Assembly (NCBI GenBank): GCA_033032175.1
Contig: CM065326.1
Location: forward strand, 11,054,001 to 11,118,000
Source: Saturnia japonica
Lineage: Eukaryota > Arthropoda > Insecta > Lepidoptera > Saturniidae
Length of the DNA: 64,000 nt
Direction of reading: 5' to 3'
Position 1 is the first letter of the stretch; each line of letters begins with the position of its first letter. This document shows positions 12,501-27,500 of the stretch, piece after piece. Under the pieces are notes generated by a model. The model was not told the origin of the DNA and ran no database searches. It saw only the letters and a list, made by a program, of their open reading frames with translations. Both the position numbers and the translations under genes were made by a program.

Positions 12501-15500
12501 CTGGACTATGTTTTTGCATTATTGCTGAAGAAAGAAAATTTTAATTATATTATTATTGCTGAGAATCACTTTTTATATTAAATTACTGAAAACCTTAAGC
12601 TTTAAAAGTACATTGCTGAAGACTCTTCTTTTTCTTCCTACCCTTATCACACACGAGGTGGGTCGGCACAGCCACGTCTTCTTCTTTCATTCTAGCCTAT
12701 CACTCGTCATCTATGCACTCACTCCCCGTACATGCATATCCTCTTTCTCTTTCTTTCTTTCTGACGACTAATATTAGGTCCTTACATATGAAATTAGTGT
12801 TTTATATGGAAAAAGTAAAAAAATAATTAAATTATATATACAATGAAGGTATTTACCATTATTATCTATGAACTTGTGCCATTTTATTGCTAGTTCATTG
12901 ATTCCATTGCTGAAAAAATTGTGGGAGCGAGATACAATAAAATCTTTGTAGGCGGTTTTAGACAGCCATATCGGAACTGAATTTTTTTCCTTGCAAGAAA
13001 TTGTCCAAATTCCGAAAAACATGGTAATCTGTTGGAGCAAAGGCCGGGGAGTATTGTGGGTGTCGGAGACATTCCAAACGCAGCTCCTCTAATTTAGCGA
13101 CCGTCTGTCGTGAAGTATGGGGATCTAGCGTTATCCTGAAACAGCAGTGGGGTAAAGAGATTGACCAGTCTCGGTTGTTTAACGGCCAGCTTTTCCATGA
13201 TGGTTTGCAATTGTTGACAATACAGATCTGTCGTTATCGTCTGGCCAGATCTTACGAAGCTGTAGTGTATGACACCAGCACTGGTCCACCAAACACACAC
13301 CAGTACCTTTTTCTGAGTGAACTTTCGCTTGGGACAGGATTTGGCCGGTTCTCCTGGATTTGCGATTGTCGTAAAGGATCTATTTTTCATCACAAGTAAC
13401 AATAAAATTTAAAATTCCCTCGTTACTGTGACCGTTGAGTAATGTAACGCAGCAGTACTTATGCGTGTTTGTTGGTGTGCTTGAGTCAATTCATGCGGTA
13501 TCCATTTCTCGAGCTTTTTCACTTTTCCAATTTGATTCAAGTGAATTTAAATTGTTTTATGACTCACACCGACGCCTGCCGCTAACTCTGACGTGGTTTG
13601 CGATGGATCCGCTTCCATGATCACCTTTAATTTTTGATTATCAACTAGGATCTCTGACTGTCCACGGAGTTGGTTTCGTAGGTCAAAATTATCAGAATGA
13701 AAACGTTGAAACGAAAAACATACTGTGTTTTCTTTTACAGTAGCTTCCCCATACACATCATTAATCCTTCGAGCTATTTCTGCAGCACTGATGCCACGGT
13801 GGTACTCATATTCGTAAATAACGTAATATTGTATGTTTTCCATTATGTGAAAAGAATGATGTCAAAGAAAAATCAAATGAATTACTAAATTCGAAACACA
13901 AAATACACAAGCCCAAATTTGAATTTGGAATTCTTAACCAAACGCCAGATATTTGAGATCAAAGTGGCCAGTTGAAGAAAACAGCAATTTCATATATAAG
14001 GACCTAATATTTTAATTTAAAATGTGTCTATAAACTATAGAAAGCTTAATTTTATCTTGAAAAGTTCAGTCAGAGCAGGACATGACATTTGTGTCCGACT
14101 GGATCGGGACCCCCATATACCAAGTGTAACACCTGATATAGAGGCACATCTAGGCTTATTGCATTCCAGGACCAGCCCGCATATATCCAGTAATCACCTT
14201 GTTTCGTGTCGATTATTGTTTTAAATTGAGCCTCCTTCTGAGCGGTTAAAGAAGCTGGCATAACAGTGGCAACCTACGATAGATTGCCGATCTCTTGAAG
14301 GTCGACGTTCTATTTGGATTATACTATGCTCACCATCTTAGCGACAATGACAATGTCTTCATTTTGCTACAATTAAAAAGAAACATATTTTGTTTTTAAT
14401 TTCAGACATTAACAGCACAGTCATTAACAACAAAGTACCGCCAATGGTAACCACTGTACTATCCATTATTAAGGCAGAATTAAATAGATAAATCTTAGTT
14501 CAATAGAAATGTTTATACAGACTGTTGTTGTACGGTGTGCAAAATAGTACGCGGCACGACTATGAACCGCCGCCCGTTAAACAACGTGAGGAACTGGGGC
14601 AGCATCCCCCTGGTGGCTGCCGTCGCGCCCCTCGCATTGCCCGCGACGGCGGCCGCTGCGGGTTGCGGGGGGACAGTTGCGGGCACACACACTGGACTCG
14701 CGGGGGGCGAGGAGCGCGCGGGGGACGTCGACGGCGACGACACCGACCAAACGCGCTCGCCCTCCGTACCGCCGGCAACCTGTACCGTGATATCATCATG
14801 TTTAAAGTGATACTTAAAATTATACACAACACATTATATGAAATTATTATAAGTACATGTAAAATTATTTATATACAAACCCCTGCGCGGGCATTTATAA
14901 ATACAACATACGGTCTATGACGTAAATTGGCAACGCCTGGTCGTCGCACCCTAAAAAATGTTTATACATTTGGAAAAGCATAAGTGTGAATGTGGACATG
15001 TATGTATGTAATGTGGTCATTATCGTACGGTTGCGAACCCTGGATATGCCTCTAAAGCTCGCTAGGCTATTTCTAAGTACGAAAATTTTATGTGCCATTG
15101 TGTTACAAAGAACAAAATTAAGAAAAGTGAAGATTTATGTTAGCCATACTTGAAAGATCATAATACGATGTCGAATTTATCGTTTTTTCTTTAATTGCCT
15201 ATAATTTTAAAAGTATGTGATTAATAGTTATTTATGATACTAGTGCGATAAGTTGGTTTTTACAAACGAGTAGATATGAATGTAAACCCAAGACCAAGTG
15301 GAGTGACCAACATCCGCACATTTGCGAGAAAACAGTACAATAAGTAATGAAACAAAGTTTTTCATTTGATTATTTCTAATAGGAAATAAGAAATTATACA
15401 GTAAGGTCAGTGACTCTTGGAAATTGATAGTAAAATTTGAACAATTATTCAAATTCAGTGAAATTTGCTGCTTTGGAAGCTTAACTGACTGACTGACATT

Positions 15501-18500
15501 ATTAATTTCACACGCAATTTATTGAAATAAGCCATCAAAACACTTTCAGAGAATTATTAATATTTATTCGAGTCTTCCATGATATATAATCATTAAATAG
15601 CGTTTTCGCGATTTTGGCGGCAAGAGACCATTTTCTTTAATTTGCGCCTCATTCAAGATATCAGGTTGAGTATATTCTATATTAATATCGGAATCCTCGC
15701 TTGAACTCACATTATTATATTATATAAAAATATCAGTCGAAAAGTTTCAAAAATATTTGGCCTTTCTAATAAGAAAATGGCGCGCATTTGCAAATTGCGT
15801 CACTTGCGCGTGGTGAAAATTAGAACTACCTTTCGTCTCATTTTTTCTTTAGTATTAAAGTAAGACAAATGTCAAATTTATTAAAAATGTCGGAGACTAA
15901 ACTCAATCTAGTCTGTGTCCTTTTTAGTGTAATCTGCCATATTGTCTTTATCCATACTTTTTCTTTGTCTATGTTCCCTTCCCGTGTGACACGTCCGTTT
16001 TTCTCATGTCGTCTAAAGTTGCTTTTCGGTTTTACTATAATTTATATCCATTGTAATCTGCCTAATAAATGTGTTTAAGTTGAAACTTACTTCATATTAC
16101 TTCAAAAAATGCTTTCAAGGAGGTTTGATCATTCAGCTTACTTATCCTCGAAATGTGAAACTCCTTGGTGGAATTCTCATATTTTTTATGAAAATAAAAA
16201 AAAACGTAAAGGATACGCACGGCGCTATACAACGCAGTATGCAGTAAAACAGGTAGGTACTTAGGTGAGTACCAATTTTACCGCACATTTTTTTGAGCAA
16301 ATGTGTTGAAAATTTATTTTTTATATTTTTTTATTGCTGTCATCACGTGGACTATAGTCGTATAGTAGCAGTAGTAGTAGTATAGATAGTTTAATAAATC
16401 AAAAACAATTTTAAATTCTAGAAGTAGGTAATATAATTTTTCGACATTAGTTATAAATTTCGTACTCGCAACTAAAATTATACATGTACTGAAGTTTACC
16501 TAGATTTCGATTCGGTGTTTGTATGAAGGCATAATACTGTTTACTTTATGTACTGTGAATGCGTGCCTATGTCGCGCAATTGCACGCGTTTCCCTTCCTC
16601 GTTACTCATCCTGCTCTCGTTATCGTTTGTAGTACCTCGCCCCCGTCAAGGTCTGTCGGAAATACGACGGTCGCGCACGAACTTGTACGACTATAACATC
16701 CATTTCCGGCTTGACGTTGATTTATGAGTTATCCTGTACATTATAACACCAATCACAGCGTTGACGCTGATGTAGTAAGATGGAGATAAATACCTTCATA
16801 CGCAACAGGACGCGTTTGTCCGGTCGGGGCTGCTTCGCGGGCGCAGGCGTCGTTGGTGGCACCCTGCGCGGCGCGGGAGCGGGTACTCCTGCGGCGGTAC
16901 CGGCGATACCGGACTTGTGAATAAGCGGCGGCGGCTCCACTGGCGGCGACGACTTATAACAGTTCTACAGCGTAAAGTATATTTCATTTAATAATTCACT
17001 ATACATCATATGCTGTATCCTACTAATATCTATACACATAAATAATTCTCAATTGATATGGGATGTAAGTGGTGTCGAATTACATGGTTAAAACTGATAC
17101 GCCCAATCCAATCTCACCGGCATGTGGTGTACCCTGATGAGTACCAAACAAGGAAATGGCGATAGCGGCGTGGTTGGGCCGTACAGTCCATTGTATGTGG
17201 TGAAAAGTCCGTCATAGTGTCTCGCTTCTGCGTGTCGCGTTTCAGGATTAGCCTATTAAATTATTACAGGCCGGCTTGACAGCGGCGACTGTCGATAGAT
17301 TACGATCGAAAAAAAAAAGTGTCTGTTTGTAATGTCAAATTAACAGCTTTTTACTAAATGCATATGGAAATATATATACGGTACATAAAAAAAGCAAAAC
17401 AATTTCTCAGAAACGCATCAACTGTTTTTGATGGCACTCTCACTAGCTGATAGCTGCTGAATTAATAAGGAGTAACTTAAGCAATTTCTATTTTAGAAAA
17501 ATAATTAGGGTTCCACACAGATAAAATAATAAGCATTTTTATCTTTAAAATAACCGGTGCAGCGGGCGATAGAAGCGGGGTCACCACAATACCGACGGCA
17601 TTCTGTAGGCCACGCGAGAGAAGCCATAAAAAGTCATAAATATAAAAGTTTGTATGTTTGTTACTCAATCACGTAAAAACGGCTAAACGGATTTGGAGAT
17701 TTGGCACACAGATAGTTTATAACCTAAATTAACACGCGGATACTTTTTATGTCCGTTTTTTTTTTTTTTTTGTAGTTCAAGCGAGCGATTCCGCCGCTAC
17801 AGCTGATTAACTAATATTATACTATGTTCATCATAAGAAAGACTGTATGACGTATCCATAGAACGTAAATTGTTACGCCGTGTCATGCAAATTTCTACAT
17901 AACCTAAAACATTAATTTCGAATATAAAATGCATGATAAAATCATAAATAACTTTCTCAATATAAGTACATTTATTTATAATTAAATTTTTTTTCTTACT
18001 ACGTACAGCTTTACGTAACCTTTAGTTAGTAGAAGCTACTGAGTATTTTATGATATTTATCAGTATGATTTTTTATAAATATTATAATTGAAAGTCGAAA
18101 CGCGTATTTTTACGTTATGTCTAAATTTGTACGATGTAACAATTTACATTCTATGGACACTTCATACAATCTTTCTTATTATGAACGTAGTATAGTGAAT
18201 AGATATTTTAGAAATCCTATTTGAATTTTTATCATCTGATCATCTTTTAAGCAAAATGACATGGCGGTCTTGAGAGACATTAGGTTGACACAGACGCACA
18301 AGTACTAACCGCGCAGAGGAAAGGCTGAGGCGCCGCTGCGTGTGTGTACCCCGCGCAGGCAGGGTGGTACAGGCAGAGACAGGCCACGCAGGATAGCGAC
18401 GGGACGGCGCCGCGGCCGCACGACATCGAGCACGGCTGTACCACCTGGTGACGTGTCTGTCAAACACACCAACTTAATTTTTCCGTCCTATCTTTTTTTA

Positions 18501-21500
18501 AACTATTTAGGGTTTCGCCATAATCTCAACTGATGTTAATTAATATTAATTTAAAATATATGGGGATACAATTTTACACGCGGCCATTTAATTCCAAACT
18601 AAACAAAGCTTGTATTATAGTAACTAAATAGCTGATATACATACTTATATAGATATTTAACTCCCAGACACACGACTAACAATTATGCTCGTCAGACAAA
18701 AGTCAGTCGTGTGCGGGGATCGAACCCGCAACCCCTCGGCTCAATAGTAGGGACTTGCTCTGAACACACCTATAGGTGCTGGTCGACAGATTAACAACTT
18801 GATGGTGATAGCTAGTCAGGCGGGCACTAGACAATGTTCTAACACTATGATTTGGTTTCCCATAGAAGTGGTTGGTAGCCTACCACATCCTCTTATAGGG
18901 TCTCATATCCATAACGAATCTGGTCATATGGTCATGACGCATAAATCGGCAATTTTATCGAGAATTTTTGCAACTTTAAGTGAACTTTTAACTCTAAAAT
19001 GAATATTCGCAAATTTATCCTTAGGAGTAACTTATCCGGCTCATGTGAGCCATTCTCATTTATATTATGTCAAGTTTAGTATTGCTAAATAAAGTGTTAT
19101 TCGTATATACTGGGGTAAATAAAAAGGTATAAGGGGTGTCTAATTACATCGCTACAACCGAGATGCACAAGCCAACCTCACCTGCACGTGGTGCACCCTG
19201 CTGAGCAATGAACGAGGAAATGGCGATAGTAGGGGTGGTAGGGCTGCTTTGCTCTGCTGGGTCGCGACCACCATACCCCGTGAACTATACAATGATTGGC
19301 AATTTATGTGGACAATTGTCTAAACTCTCAAAATTCTAATTGAAATAGCCAATTTTTTTTTTTTGATATTAACTATCTTAACAATATCATATTTTATTAA
19401 AGTGACACCTACTATACATATTGTTTAATAAAACCGAACATCGGGTTCGAGTAAATTGCTGACTTGAATAAAGCGGCAATCTCTCAACAAACTCGCGACA
19501 AGCACTCGCCAGTCGCACATCAACAAGCGCCTCAAACAGGCGCATCGGGCGGTACTCGACTTACACAACTTATAATTGTTAACAAAAACATAAGTGACTT
19601 TGTAATCGGTTAAAAAATTAATAAACAATATATGTGTGCCTCAATTAAAGCACTACAACCATCCCCAACACTTTATTATGTTAACATTTTTGCACTGTCG
19701 AAAAAATAAAAAGATAAACCTGATCGAGTTTCATACCGGTTCTTCTCTATGACTGGGATATTTTCCAAACCGGCTTCTTAGGGCATAAATTGAATAAAGA
19801 ATTTTTGATTATAAAAATATTACCCGAGCATCAGGAGAGGTGTTGATAGGAGGCGGCCTGCTGAGCAGTGGCGGTGGAGGCGGCGGCTGGGGCGGTGTGC
19901 CCGGCGGGGGGCGGGGCGGTGTGCCCGGCGGGGGGCGGGGCGGCGCGCCTGCAGCGGAGCCGGGGGGCTCCGGCGCCCTGACCCGCACACGCACTACACT
20001 CGCCTCCGTTCCACTCAGTACCCGCCCAACGGTGGGTTAATTGCACCACGTCAATTAACCCACCCGCGGCTTATACACTTCATCCATTATATTATACAAC
20101 TCTGTGACGCATCGGATTTCATTTTCGAAGTGAAAACTTGTACCGTTGTGATTTGAAACGCGTTCGAAACAACAAGACAATTTTTAACAAAAAACAAAAG
20201 TTCAATGATTTTGAAAAATCTCATTATTAAATCACGTGATCAGATATGTCAATTCCATACTTTTTATTGTCGTTTTCGTTAGTGTTAGTATAAAGGTAAC
20301 TTGCCTAGGGCCTCTAATGTATCTTCAAAGTTGAAGATCCAATGTCAATGAAATGAAAATGGGATCACTATTGCGGTATCTCCTTTCCAAAAGAAAAAAT
20401 AATCATTAAATTGGTTCATTAAAAAAAAAAAATTATTCCTGGACAAAATTACAATCGAATTGAGAACCGCCTCCTTTTTTGAGACTGGTTAAAAAGCGAT
20501 AGACATACACATCTATAGGATTTAGCCCGGAAGAGAATGAGATAGAATATATTATACATGGTTAATGCAAATTCTGATTTTCTACATTATACACGGTTAA
20601 TGAAAGTTCTTTTTTTCAATGACTATAATTGTCGTCGAATTGGTCTAGCGGTGTGACGACCAGACTTGTAAGTACTGTTGTATGTAAAGTAAAAATGGTC
20701 GATAGTTCGAGTCCTACTGATTTATAATTAAAAAAAGAGATTCCAACGATATTTTTATATTTTCGGAAGGTTTCACTTCACCTGCGTTTGAACATCGAAA
20801 TCAATGAGTCACAGTCTGGTAAAAAAAATATATACAATATTACAACGCGTTTATGTTAATTAATGTAATACATACAACTTTATAAGTACACTTAAAATGT
20901 AACTTACATACTAACTTATATAAAAACATTATGCTGTTGGTGGATAGGCTAATTGACGAATGTGCATATGACAAACTTAACATGTTAGTCGATTATACTC
21001 TCCACTGTTCATATTTTAATATTACAACATACATAATTTAATTTTAAAGGGAATGTATCAAAGGAAGCTCATATAGTGAACTTCGAAACAAAATGCTCTG
21101 AAAAAATATTTATTCGTATATAAATATCATATCCAAACATTTGATCATACATATTTGCTTAATTTTTCCGCTCCAAAGTGACTTTCGAATTGAAAAAAAT
21201 CAATCAATATTTGTATAACTGACCTTGGTTTTTTCCATGGTGCAGTGTTGTTGTTGTCGGCGTTATTCTGTGTTGCCGGCGTCTGTTGTTGTTGAACGCT
21301 CAGCTGTTGGCGACGGAGTTGCTTCACAGATGGCACGGCGACCGGGCCGGCAGAAGAGCCGCTTATCCGTGATCCGACCGACTTCACCTGTGAAGAAATT
21401 TATTATCTATATATCAGTACATGAAGCAAAAGCTTTCTACCCCTTTTTAAGCGTATTGCTTGCACGGAAGACTGTGAGATTTGGCATGGTTAAAGTTTAT

Positions 21501-24500
21501 ATGGAGAAGGAGTGCAGAAGGCTAAAATTTATACTTAGACTCCCTAAAATATTGACATTGTCACTCAACGAAAAGTGGCAGCAAGTGATATAGATAATAC
21601 TCATTGTTTAGGTTCATGAATACTGCAAATGTCAAACAGAAAATAGTCTATGATCAAAAAGTTGCCGGTCGAATTTCGGCCTTAGGGCGATCGCTAGTAT
21701 TATTTGATCACAATTTCACTTGATCATTTTTGATAACAAGTCGGTAACAACGTCAAGAAATCTCTCTCTCTCTCGTTTATTTTTTTACACAAGTTCAATA
21801 AGTAAGATGGGTCTGGTTCAAAGATCTGAGGATAAGAGCTGGTGAGTTCGAAAGTGCTAGCGCGCACGGGTGATTATCGTCACCCGTTAGGTGACGTATT
21901 TTGAACTTGAGGTTGGTTACATTACATAAGTTACATGGAAAATATTACAAAATCTTAATTTTATCATTAACTGACAACTTGCGGATTTGTATCAAGAGAG
22001 AGAGCATGCAACAACCTTGATCTTAGCCGGAGGAGATTTGGGAGTCGCGGGCTCTGGACTGGCTCCCTTGGGCGGTTTTGGTTTGGGCGTGCGCTTGCCC
22101 TCAATAGGGGCGGGCGGCGCGACCGATGCGACCGGCGACTCAACTTTTCGTATAAACTTCGCATCTCTACAAAGAAATTATTACATTAATTACAAATACA
22201 TTTAACTTTGAGTAAAATTATAAAGTGCAAAGTTATCCCTAATTGAGCTCATAAAAAATGAATCTGATAAGTTTCACGAATAAATTAAATATGGCTGTAA
22301 TCTATAATAATAATAATAAATGGCGACTAGAGTATATTTTCATAAACAACAACAAATGGCATTCTCAATGAAATAGAGTTTGTAATAAATTTAAAAACAT
22401 TAATTAATGAATAATTAATTAACGGCACTATGACGTTGCAAAAAAAAACACCTTTGAGAAAAATAATACATGTATGAGGAACTCAAATTGCGCAAATAAC
22501 ATAACCATAATGGTTGTAAATAATAACGTAGCTGATAACAATAATAATCAATAATAGAGATATGTACCTCAAATATATTTATTAAAATTTAGTAAAGTTA
22601 AATACAGTGTAAATCCTTTATAACGATAAACTCCCTATAACGTTGAAGTGAGCCCAACTTGGTTGGTTTGCGTTAAAACCCACATATTGAAACACTCTTT
22701 ATAGCGATACGCCATTCTCTATTACGAAGAATTGTGTTCATATTTTTAGACAGTAAACATTTATTATCGGTATTATTGTTTATGTTATGTTATCAGGTAA
22801 CAAAAGACTTTGAAGCTCCGAAACATCCGAGGTCGGTCTAGCTTTTGTTATCCTTAATTGCCTTGAACACGTGCAGTGTGACGCATTGTTTTCTCGGAAG
22901 TGATGGTCTTCGACCAAGCATACTGGGTACCTATCGTATTATCAGTCGTAAACCTACTTTGAAACTGTTAACATGGCCAGTAAACGGGAAGCGATTAGTG
23001 TTGACGAAAAAGTTTGTGTGATACGTGCGATTGAAAAGGGAGAAAATAAAAGTGACGTTGGGAGGCGTTTTGAACTAAGTCAATCCACTGTTGCTACCAT
23101 TTGGAAAAAACAATTCTACAGGCGGCGCCGAAAGTAAACTCTTCTAAAAAATTAAGAAAGCCAAAATTCTAAAACTTAGATCAGGCAATATTGTCGTGGT
23201 TTAACAATCAACGCCAGAATAATGTACCCATCTCGGGGCCAATTGTAAAAGCTTAAGGCTGAAAAGTTTGCCAACCAACTTGACATAATTGACTTTAAAG
23301 CATCTGAAGGTTGGCTCGGAAAATTTAAGCACCGTCACCAAGTGACGTATGGTAAAATGAACGGAGAGGCACGGAATGTCGATATGAATGTGACTAACAA
23401 TTGGATTAGTACAGTGTGGCCTAAATTAAAGATGAAGTACTAACCAGAAGACATTTTTAATGCAGATGAAACTGGCCTTTTTTTCAAGTTGACTCCCGAC
23501 AAAACTTTAAAATTCAAAGGGGAAAAATGTGATGGAGGAAAACTGTCTAAAGAGCGTATTACAGTTCTAGTGGCTGCCAATATGCGTGGCACAGAAAAAA
23601 GAAAGCTCTTAGTTATAGGCAAATCGAAAAACCCTCGGTGTTTCAAGAACATAAAAGTTGCCAGTTACGTACAAAGCAAACAAGTCAGCTTGGATGACAT
23701 CGCAGATTTTTGAAGAAGAAGTGAGAAAATGGGATGCTGAATTAAAATCACGGAAAATATTGCTTCTAGTAGACAATTGTCCTGCTCACCCAATCATATC
23801 TAATCTTCGAAACATAGAGTTAGCATTTTTCCCAGCTAATACAACCAGTATTTTACAACCAATGGATCAGAGTGTAATTAAAAGCCTAAAGGGCCACTAT
23901 AGACGGAAAATGTTGATGGATATGATCGAAACTGACGGCAAGGTCTCGATCAACATGCTACAAGCAGTGAACTTATTATCAAAAGCCTGGTAAGAGGTAA
24001 CAGCAACCACTATCCAACATTCTTTTCGACATGCTGGATTATGGAGTAGCCAAGAAACGAACCAATTTGACAGTGAAGACAATCTACTACTGAGTGAATG
24101 GATAAGCCAGTTCAACATACCAAACAGTTTTAACGAAGATCTACAATCGTACGAAAATATAGAAGAGGATGTAGCCACAACTGGTAAACTTACAGATGAA
24201 CAAATTGTTGATTTAGTGTCAAAAAGTCAAGAAACACCCGATAATCAAGATGAAGAAGATGATCAAGTGGACAAAGCCGAATCACCACCAACAATTCAAC
24301 AAGCTCTAGATGCCGCTAAGTTGGTAGAAATTTTTTTGTTGTTTAATCAAGACGATTCCACCACATATCTAGATATGAATAGAATACATTAAATAATACA
24401 AAACAAGTACTGGCATTGCAAAAAACGTCAGACAAAGTTATCAGACTATATGTGTAAACAATAATTTATAAGCATTTATTATCTAAGACATACATATTAA

Positions 24501-27500
24501 AAATTCTTGGTAATTTGGTTGTTTTTTTGTTCACTCCATATAACGATAACTCTCTATAACGACAAAAAATGCTCAGTCCCTTGAGTTTCGTTATAAAGAG
24601 TTTACACTGTATATTTCGAGCCATGTAATAAATGTAATTGTTTAGATAAAAACTTATAAGGAAAACCAAAATTATTGTGAATAAAAAGACGTCCACAATA
24701 TATTAATGTGTGCTAAATTAATAGCGCTTGTTTTATTCTTGTTTCTTACAAAGTTACAGTAGTTCGTAGTAACAATGTGGTTTCTTAATAACGTTCTTGA
24801 CTGTAGTTTGCTTGTAGATTCGCTGCTTGCTGGTGTTGTGGTATTTCTCGAACTGATCGCAGTACTGCCGCCCTCTCCGCTATATTTAACCTCGCCCTTT
24901 GCCTCGCAACCGGTCGTGCGATGGATTCCGTGATGGGCGTCGCTCAGCCAATGAGCGCGCACGCCCTGTGTGCGGCAGTACCATGAGTCACCATGCCAGA
25001 TGTTCCGAGTCTGGCATGGTTCATCCTTACAACTAGTGAAATTTATACATTTAAACTTACAACTAGCTATATTCTTATTCTAATCGTTTTAAAATACACA
25101 TATTCAGTTCATATTATTATATCTATTCCTAACACGTATTTATAAACCTTATTCCTAACACGTATTATTTCATTTATTTGTTCATTCTATACTATTAGAC
25201 TATCGTTATTCGCTCGCCCCGCTCGTTGTCCGCAACAAAAATGATTAATGGAATTTCTTAGTTATGTTAACTAGTAACCCGCCCGAATTCTCACGGGTTG
25301 CAGAGCATATTATGCCTACATTTTTTTAATCGTATAATACATATAACTTTATTGGTTAACGCGGCGCACGAAATTAAGTTTTCAGTCGGCATGATTTTTC
25401 CGACATCTACAACCATTCGTCTATTGGTGAAAACCGTATAAAAATCCGTTACGTAGTTCTTGAGTTTATATATAGCGTTCAGACGAGACATAGGCGGCAG
25501 GGGACTTTATTTTATAATATGTACAGATACATAGCGAGATGGCACTTAGGGACGGTGTTTATTGTACATTGCGTTTTATTTTCCCCCAGAATTAAATGAC
25601 AATTCCTAGGTTTTTAAAATAGTGATGTCACCAATCGGAACTAACCGTAAAACCGTACGAGTAAATATAACTTATAACTATTGATAGATTTTTCTGAAAA
25701 AACATTCAACTCTTCATATGTAAAGGCCGAATAAAGGGTGACAAAATCGTAACATTTTCAACCGTAGCATTTTTTCCCCATGTATACATTTCATAATTTC
25801 CAAATAGCATTATGTAAATATAAAGTGCGCGCGGTCACAAAGCACATCTGATGCAATACCGGCCAGTCAATAGTACGAATACTAAGTTATTAGAACGGAT
25901 TCCATATCCACATCAACACGATTCACTTACTTATATTATCTTATTTAATATGACGTATTGGCAGGGGAAGCCGGTCCTTGTAACATATAGCTTGACAGTT
26001 TACTTAGCTTAAATAGTTAGCTTAAATAAATAAATAAACTCATTTCAAATGTTAATATCAAAAAATGTTTTGTTCACCTTTAATTGGCTAGCACAGAAGA
26101 ACTCCATATTATACGTACCTTATTATTTCCTTTTCAGGATCATCAACACCTAAAGGTTCTTTGAAGAATGAAAAGTTCTCCAGGGTCAGCCCGGTACCAG
26201 AGAGATGCTCAGCAACCTGGAGAAGAATAATAAATTTCCCGTATATATTATACTAGCTGTGCCCGTGGCTTCGCTCACGTGGACTACAGAATACATTACT
26301 TTATAGAATTTTAAAGACAAAAATGTTTATTGTGGGTGTTCCTTTGAAGAAAAGATGGATACTCTCCCTGACTTTTTTGTAGGTCTGTTTAATGCCTACA
26401 ATTATGTAGTACATTAATTTGTTATGTCTCTCATGGTTTACTCAGCGTAAGCCATTTAAGAGCCCGAAATGATTCTCCATAACCAGCTTTTTTTTATTTG
26501 TGCGGAACCCTAATTCTTTTTCTAAAATAAAGGTAGTTTCATTTACTCCTTTATATTAGCTATCTATCAGTGAAAGTCCTGTCAAAATCGGTCAAACCGT
26601 TTCGAAAATTACCCGGAATAAACAGACAGACAACAATTTAAAAATAGTTTTTTTGTTATAAGTATTGTATATACTTTCACATGCATTCAGTAAAAAGCTG
26701 TTATTTTGACATTACAAACAGACACTTCAATTTTATTAATTGTATAGATTATACAGGTCACATAGTGTACTACTGAGTGAGTGAATATGTGTAAGTTGAA
26801 TGAGTATGTGAGTCAGCAAAAGGGTATTTGACTGTTTTCAAAAACCCATCTAAAATGATTAACAATGTAATTATAATGACAACAGTATCTAAGTGTTTTT
26901 ACATACATACGATGTTTGTTCGCGACACGCCCTGTGGCGGGTTTTATACCTGCCTCATTAGCCTAGTTGGCCTAAGCACGACTGCTGTGCTCGATTCCCA
27001 GATCGAGTAAAGTATTATGGGGTTTTCCTATTAAATTCTTCTTATCTCCGAGATCGTCACCAGGCTGTTCGCGTCTATGATGGCGAATCAGATTGGTGTG
27101 CTCTAGAAGCTGGTGTTCCCCAAGGCGGCATTCTTTCTCCGTTACTTTTTTCTATTTTTATAAACTTACTTACGCCTATTTTACAATCCCACTACCATCT
27201 CTATGCTGATGACCTGCAATTGTATCTGCATTGCGAAATAAAGAATCTTCCTTCTATAATCAATAATTTAAACAAGGACCTCTCAAGTTTACTTTCCTGG
27301 TCTGAATCTTACGGGATTTTTGTTAATCCAACTAAGTGTCAATCCATTATAATTGGTAGCTCAAAACAGCTTGCTAAAATAGACTTTAATTCATTGACTC
27401 CTCTTCAATACAATAAATGTACCATTCCTTACTCAACTACGGTGAAAAATCTTGGTATCATCTTCGATACTAAATTATGCTGGGCAGACCAAGTCAAGGA

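Noticed and set aside
14525..14920. Long plus-strand readings rich in Gly/Arg/Ala over the GC-rich exon
   Set aside because: They are compositional shadows of the minus-strand exon 12, whose splice sites and phases fit its neighbours.
19840..20040. Glycine-rich plus-strand ORF
   Set aside because: Antisense reading of the polyproline exon 9; there is no start context or continuation.
20633..20725. Functional tRNA gene
   Set aside because: Box-like motifs are present, but the T-arm and anticodon arm do not fold cleanly.
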